A DNA stretch of 15,443 nt from an uncultured Eubacteriales bacterium. GTDB lineage: Bacteria; Bacillota; Clostridia; Oscillospirales; CAG-382. Below, in pieces: positions 13,561-15,443 of this stretch. Each line of letters begins with the position of its first letter. The stretch's first letter is position 1. The stretch covers positions 1 to 15,443 of the forward strand of contig CAKSCN010000044.1 of NCBI GenBank assembly GCA_934444485.1. The letters run 5' to 3'. The translations under genes were made by a program, and so were the position numbers. The notes below the pieces were generated by a model. The model saw only the letters and a list, made by a program, of their open reading frames with translations. It was not told the DNA's origin and searched no databases.

Positions 13561-13676
13561 ATGGTATACCGTAGGGCGGGTGAACGCAGACTGCGCTAGC
13601 GTAATCTCCCGCCGCAAGAACCGAGGTAAGGTTATGTATATCGCCATGTTGAAAACCGGCAAACGGTAAGCACCAT
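13561..13676 (+). repeat. module E copy 6
   Basis: ATGGTATACCGTAGGG to GGTAAGCACCAT. The hairpin after GTAG has a GGCGGG/CCCGCC stem around a loop of about 27 nt. Confidence 0.8.
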
Positions 13677-13684
13677 ATAATCAT

Positions 13685-13868
13685 TGAAGAAAAGCGACTT
13701 TAGGAGCTTTTCAACCCAAACGTTGCGAAGCAACATTTCACATCGAACGAAGTGAGATATTTCACACGCCGCAGGCGTATTTCACGTTTTGCGCAAGCAA
13801 AATATTTCACTGCGAAAGCTCCGCTTTTCCACCCTAATTCTCCATTCTCCACTTACCATTCTCAATTT
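13685..13868 (+). repeat. D hairpin, hairpin array 4 and 7-bp tract before the glycosidase gene
   Basis: GAAAAGC...GCTTTTC is followed by GTTGC-GAA-GCAAC (13722-13734), the GA-mismatch hairpin (13742-13758), ACGCC-GCA-GGCGT (13766-13778) and GTTTTGC-GCAA-GCAAAAT (13786-13803). All four following spacers are exactly ATTTCAC. A CCATTCTC tract follows at 13835-13868. The block ends about 80 bp before the promoter. Confidence 0.88.
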
Positions 13869-13948
13869 CAAAGCGGTGTGTCTGCTTTTGATTTTTGCAC
13901 ATTTTAGGTCGCAAAACACGAAAAAACTGTGAAAATGTGAGCAAAATC

Positions 13949-13977
13949 TTGACATTGGTCGGCGGCGGTGATATACT
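13949..13977 (+). promoter_or_regulatory. sigma-A promoter of the glycosidase gene
   Basis: TTGACA (13949-13954) and TATACT (13972-13977) are separated by exactly 17 nt. The predicted start near 13984 leaves a leader of about 26 nt before the ATG at 14010. No obvious operator palindrome overlaps it. Confidence 0.85.
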
Positions 13978-14009
13978 TACGCTGTAATACCGAAAGCGAG
14001 GATATGACA

Positions 14010-15089
14010 ATGACGGAATACAATCTGAGAGAACACATACTCCCGACCTCCGAGGACTACGGTTTCGGCATGGACGGCTACTGGCTGTGGTGCGGCTCTG
14101 CGATAAAGGGTGAGGACGGACTTTACCATATGTTTTCGGCACGCTGGAGCAAGGAGCGTCCGTTTTTCACGGGGTACGTCACCTCGAGCGAGATAGTTCA
14201 CGGCGTTTCCGAGAGACCGGAGGGACCGTACACCTTCCGTGAGGTTGTACTCGGCGACCGCGGCGAGGAATACTGGGACGGTCGCATGACGCACAACCCG
14301 TCGATTGTGAAGTGCCGTGACATCGACGGCTCCGACGTTTATGCTCTTTTCTACATAGGTTCGACCTACCGTGGCGAGAGGCCGTCGGGAGAGGTTTTGT
14401 ACAGCGGCGAGAGGCCGCCCTGCATTGACGAATGCTACGGAAACATCAGAATCGGCGTGGCGTTTGCGAAGTCGCTTAACGGTCCGTGGGAGCGTTCCGA
14501 CAAACCGATTTTCGTGCCCGACCCGAACGGCTGGGACAGCACTGTCGTCACGAATCCTGCGCCCTGCGTCTGCCCTGACGGGAGCGTTCTTTTGTACTAC
14601 CGTTCCAACACGCCCGAGGGACTGAAGCTCGGCGTTGCGAAGGCGGACAACGTGAGAGGCGAATACAGGCGGATGCTTACGACTCACCTTTTTGCGAAGT
14701 ACGACTCTGTCATTCTCGAGGATCAGTTTGCGTGGTACACGGGCGATCACTACGAGATGATAGCGAAGGACATGAACGGGCTTACCTGTGGCGAGAAGTT
14801 CGGCGGTGCGCACTTTGTGTCTCCGGACGGTATACACTGGGACTATGCCGCCGACCGTCATGCGTACACGAGGCTCGTGAAGTTCACCGACGGCACGGAG
14901 CGTGAGGTTTATCATCTCGAGCGTCCGAACATCACCTTTATTGACGGTGGCGAGCACGGCAGGATACCTGCGTTTTTCAGTGCGGCATACGGCAAGGACG
15001 GCGGCAAAAAACAGCCCGGCGGCGGAAGCTTCGACGTTATGAGCATGAGTAAAACCATCGTCATTCCCCTCGATACGAAAAACCTTTGA
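14010..15089 (+). CDS. GH43/GH117-like five-bladed beta-propeller glycosidase
   Basis: 359 residues with no signal peptide or membrane segment, so probably cytoplasmic. MDGYWLWCGS (21-30), DGLYHMFSARW, EYWDGRMTHNPSI (D90, H95, N96), FYIGSTYRGE and LEDQFAW (E237, D238) follow the blade-by-blade pattern of GH43/GH117-related glycosidases, often annotated as sucrase or family 43. The substrate cannot be told; candidate acids are D22, D90 and E237/D238 (inference). An in-frame ATG at 13968 lies upstream of the promoter -10 box and is excluded. ATG 14010 is 7 nt after GAGGA (13998-14002), whereas ATG 14004 is too close. No transporter or regulator is adjacent, and the gene has its own promoter. 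A B repeat starts about 50 bp after the stop. Confidence 0.75.
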   Translation: MTEYNLREHILPTSEDYGFGMDGYWLWCGSAIKGEDGLYHMFSARWSKERPFFTGYVTSSEIVHGVSERPEGPYTFREVVLGDRGEEYWDGRMTHNPSIVKCRDIDGSDVYALFYIGSTYRGERPSGEVLYSGERPPCIDECYGNIRIGVAFAKSLNGPWERSDKPIFVPDPNGWDSTVVTNPAPCVCPDGSVLLYYRSNTPEGLKLGVAKADNVRGEYRRMLTTHLFAKYDSVILEDQFAWYTGDHYEMIAKDMNGLTCGEKFGGAHFVSPDGIHWDYAADRHAYTRLVKFTDGTEREVYHLERPNITFIDGGEHGRIPAFFSAAYGKDGGKKQPGGGSFDVMSMSKTIVIPLDTKNL

Positions 15090-15136
15090 CAGGCGGCTGT
15101 AGGGTTACGAGGGGCTTTACGGGGGTTTACGGGGGT

Positions 15137-15443
15137 GTTCTTTCTTGAAAGAAAGAACCAAAGAACTTCAAGTAGCAAAACTTCGTTTTGCAGGGGGAAT
15201 TTTTAAGGATTACACCCACGCTCCATGATATTTTGTAGGGCGTGGGTTTATCTCACGCCGCAGATACGGACACATCTAATCCGAGATAGTGCGAAAGTCG
15301 GTCACCATATACGCAAGTGACCGACTTAGATTTATGTAGCATCAAATTTTGCGGGACTGTAATTTGGAGCTTATACCGTTCACCGATTTTACGCCTCGCA
15401 CAGCTCGACAGCAAAATTCGGCGAAGATGAGGCTTTTGGAAAG
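15137..15443 (+). repeat. module B copy 7 with nested E start, running off the window
   Basis: GTTCTTTCTT/AAGAAAGAAC, then GCAAAAC-TTC-GTTTTGC in place of GCAAAGC/GCTTTGC. CCATGATATTTTGTAGGGCG (15222 onward) with a GGCGTG/CACGCC stem is the start of module E, sitting where the CACGAC stem normally lies. AAGTCGGTCAC/GTGACCGACTT (15295-15327) and the CGCCTCGCACAGCTCGAC 3' segment follow. Confidence 0.8.

Noticed and set aside
13977..14957. 326-residue reverse-strand ORF across the glycosidase gene
   Set aside because: It mirrors a gene with recognisable family motifs, a perfect promoter and a ribosome site. Its product resembles no family I know.
1..15443. tRNA, rRNA or insertion sequence genes
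   Set aside because: No cloverleaf with an acceptor CCA region, no rRNA segment, and no transposase, recombinase or integrase reading frame was seen on either strand.

Overview
The window reads as a chromosomal segment of an uncultured, gut- or rumen-type Clostridia (Firmicutes) bacterium. The evidence is a DarA-type cyclic-di-AMP receptor, a zinc-module HolB and DnaX, a RicT/PSP1 protein, MreC, and two textbook sigma-A promoters. Several of these genes (darA, holB, yaaT/ricT, dnaX) sit near the replication origin in Bacillus subtilis. darA-holB-ricT keep that order here, and a parS-like palindrome lies in the darA leader, so an origin-proximal position is plausible (inference).

Seven genes are supported: darA (620-961, +), holB (1861-2886, +), a very long ricT (3668-6178, +), mreC (6956-7795, +), a Wzx-like flippase (8917-10281, -), dnaX (11422-13209, +) and a GH43/GH117-like beta-propeller glycosidase (14010-15089, +). 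They cover only about 58% of the window. Every gene stands alone, separated by about 620 to 1140 bases of non-coding DNA. The glycosidase and the flippase have no pathway partners nearby; holB and dnaX encode two subunits of the same clamp loader.

The striking content is the other 42%. Each intergenic region is assembled from the same few modules in a broadly fixed order from the 3' end of one gene to the 5' end of the next. First comes a 7-bp-period ATTGACA tract and CTTACGGGG-type repeats. Then comes module B, a 300-400 bp multi-hairpin element with seven copies. Next are module A (triloop hairpins, four copies) and module E (GTAG followed by a hairpin, about eight full or partial copies). 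Last are a D hairpin, a second 7-bp-period tract, and a tandem array of short perfect hairpins separated by a conserved 7-nt spacer (ATTTCAC/ACATCAC type). The arrays end close to the start codons of holB and mreC.

Comparing copies shows compensatory stem changes: linkers and loops stay the same while both arms change together. The array loops are almost all GNA triloops or GCAA (GNRA) tetraloops on one strand. This points to selection for, or propagation through, a folded single strand (DNA or RNA). No transposase is present in the window. The system looks like a non-autonomous hairpin-based repeat family colonising every intergenic gap. It has also entered coding sequence, supplying the last 23 or so residues and the stop codon of the flippase, and it brackets mreC with 310-bp inverted repeats.
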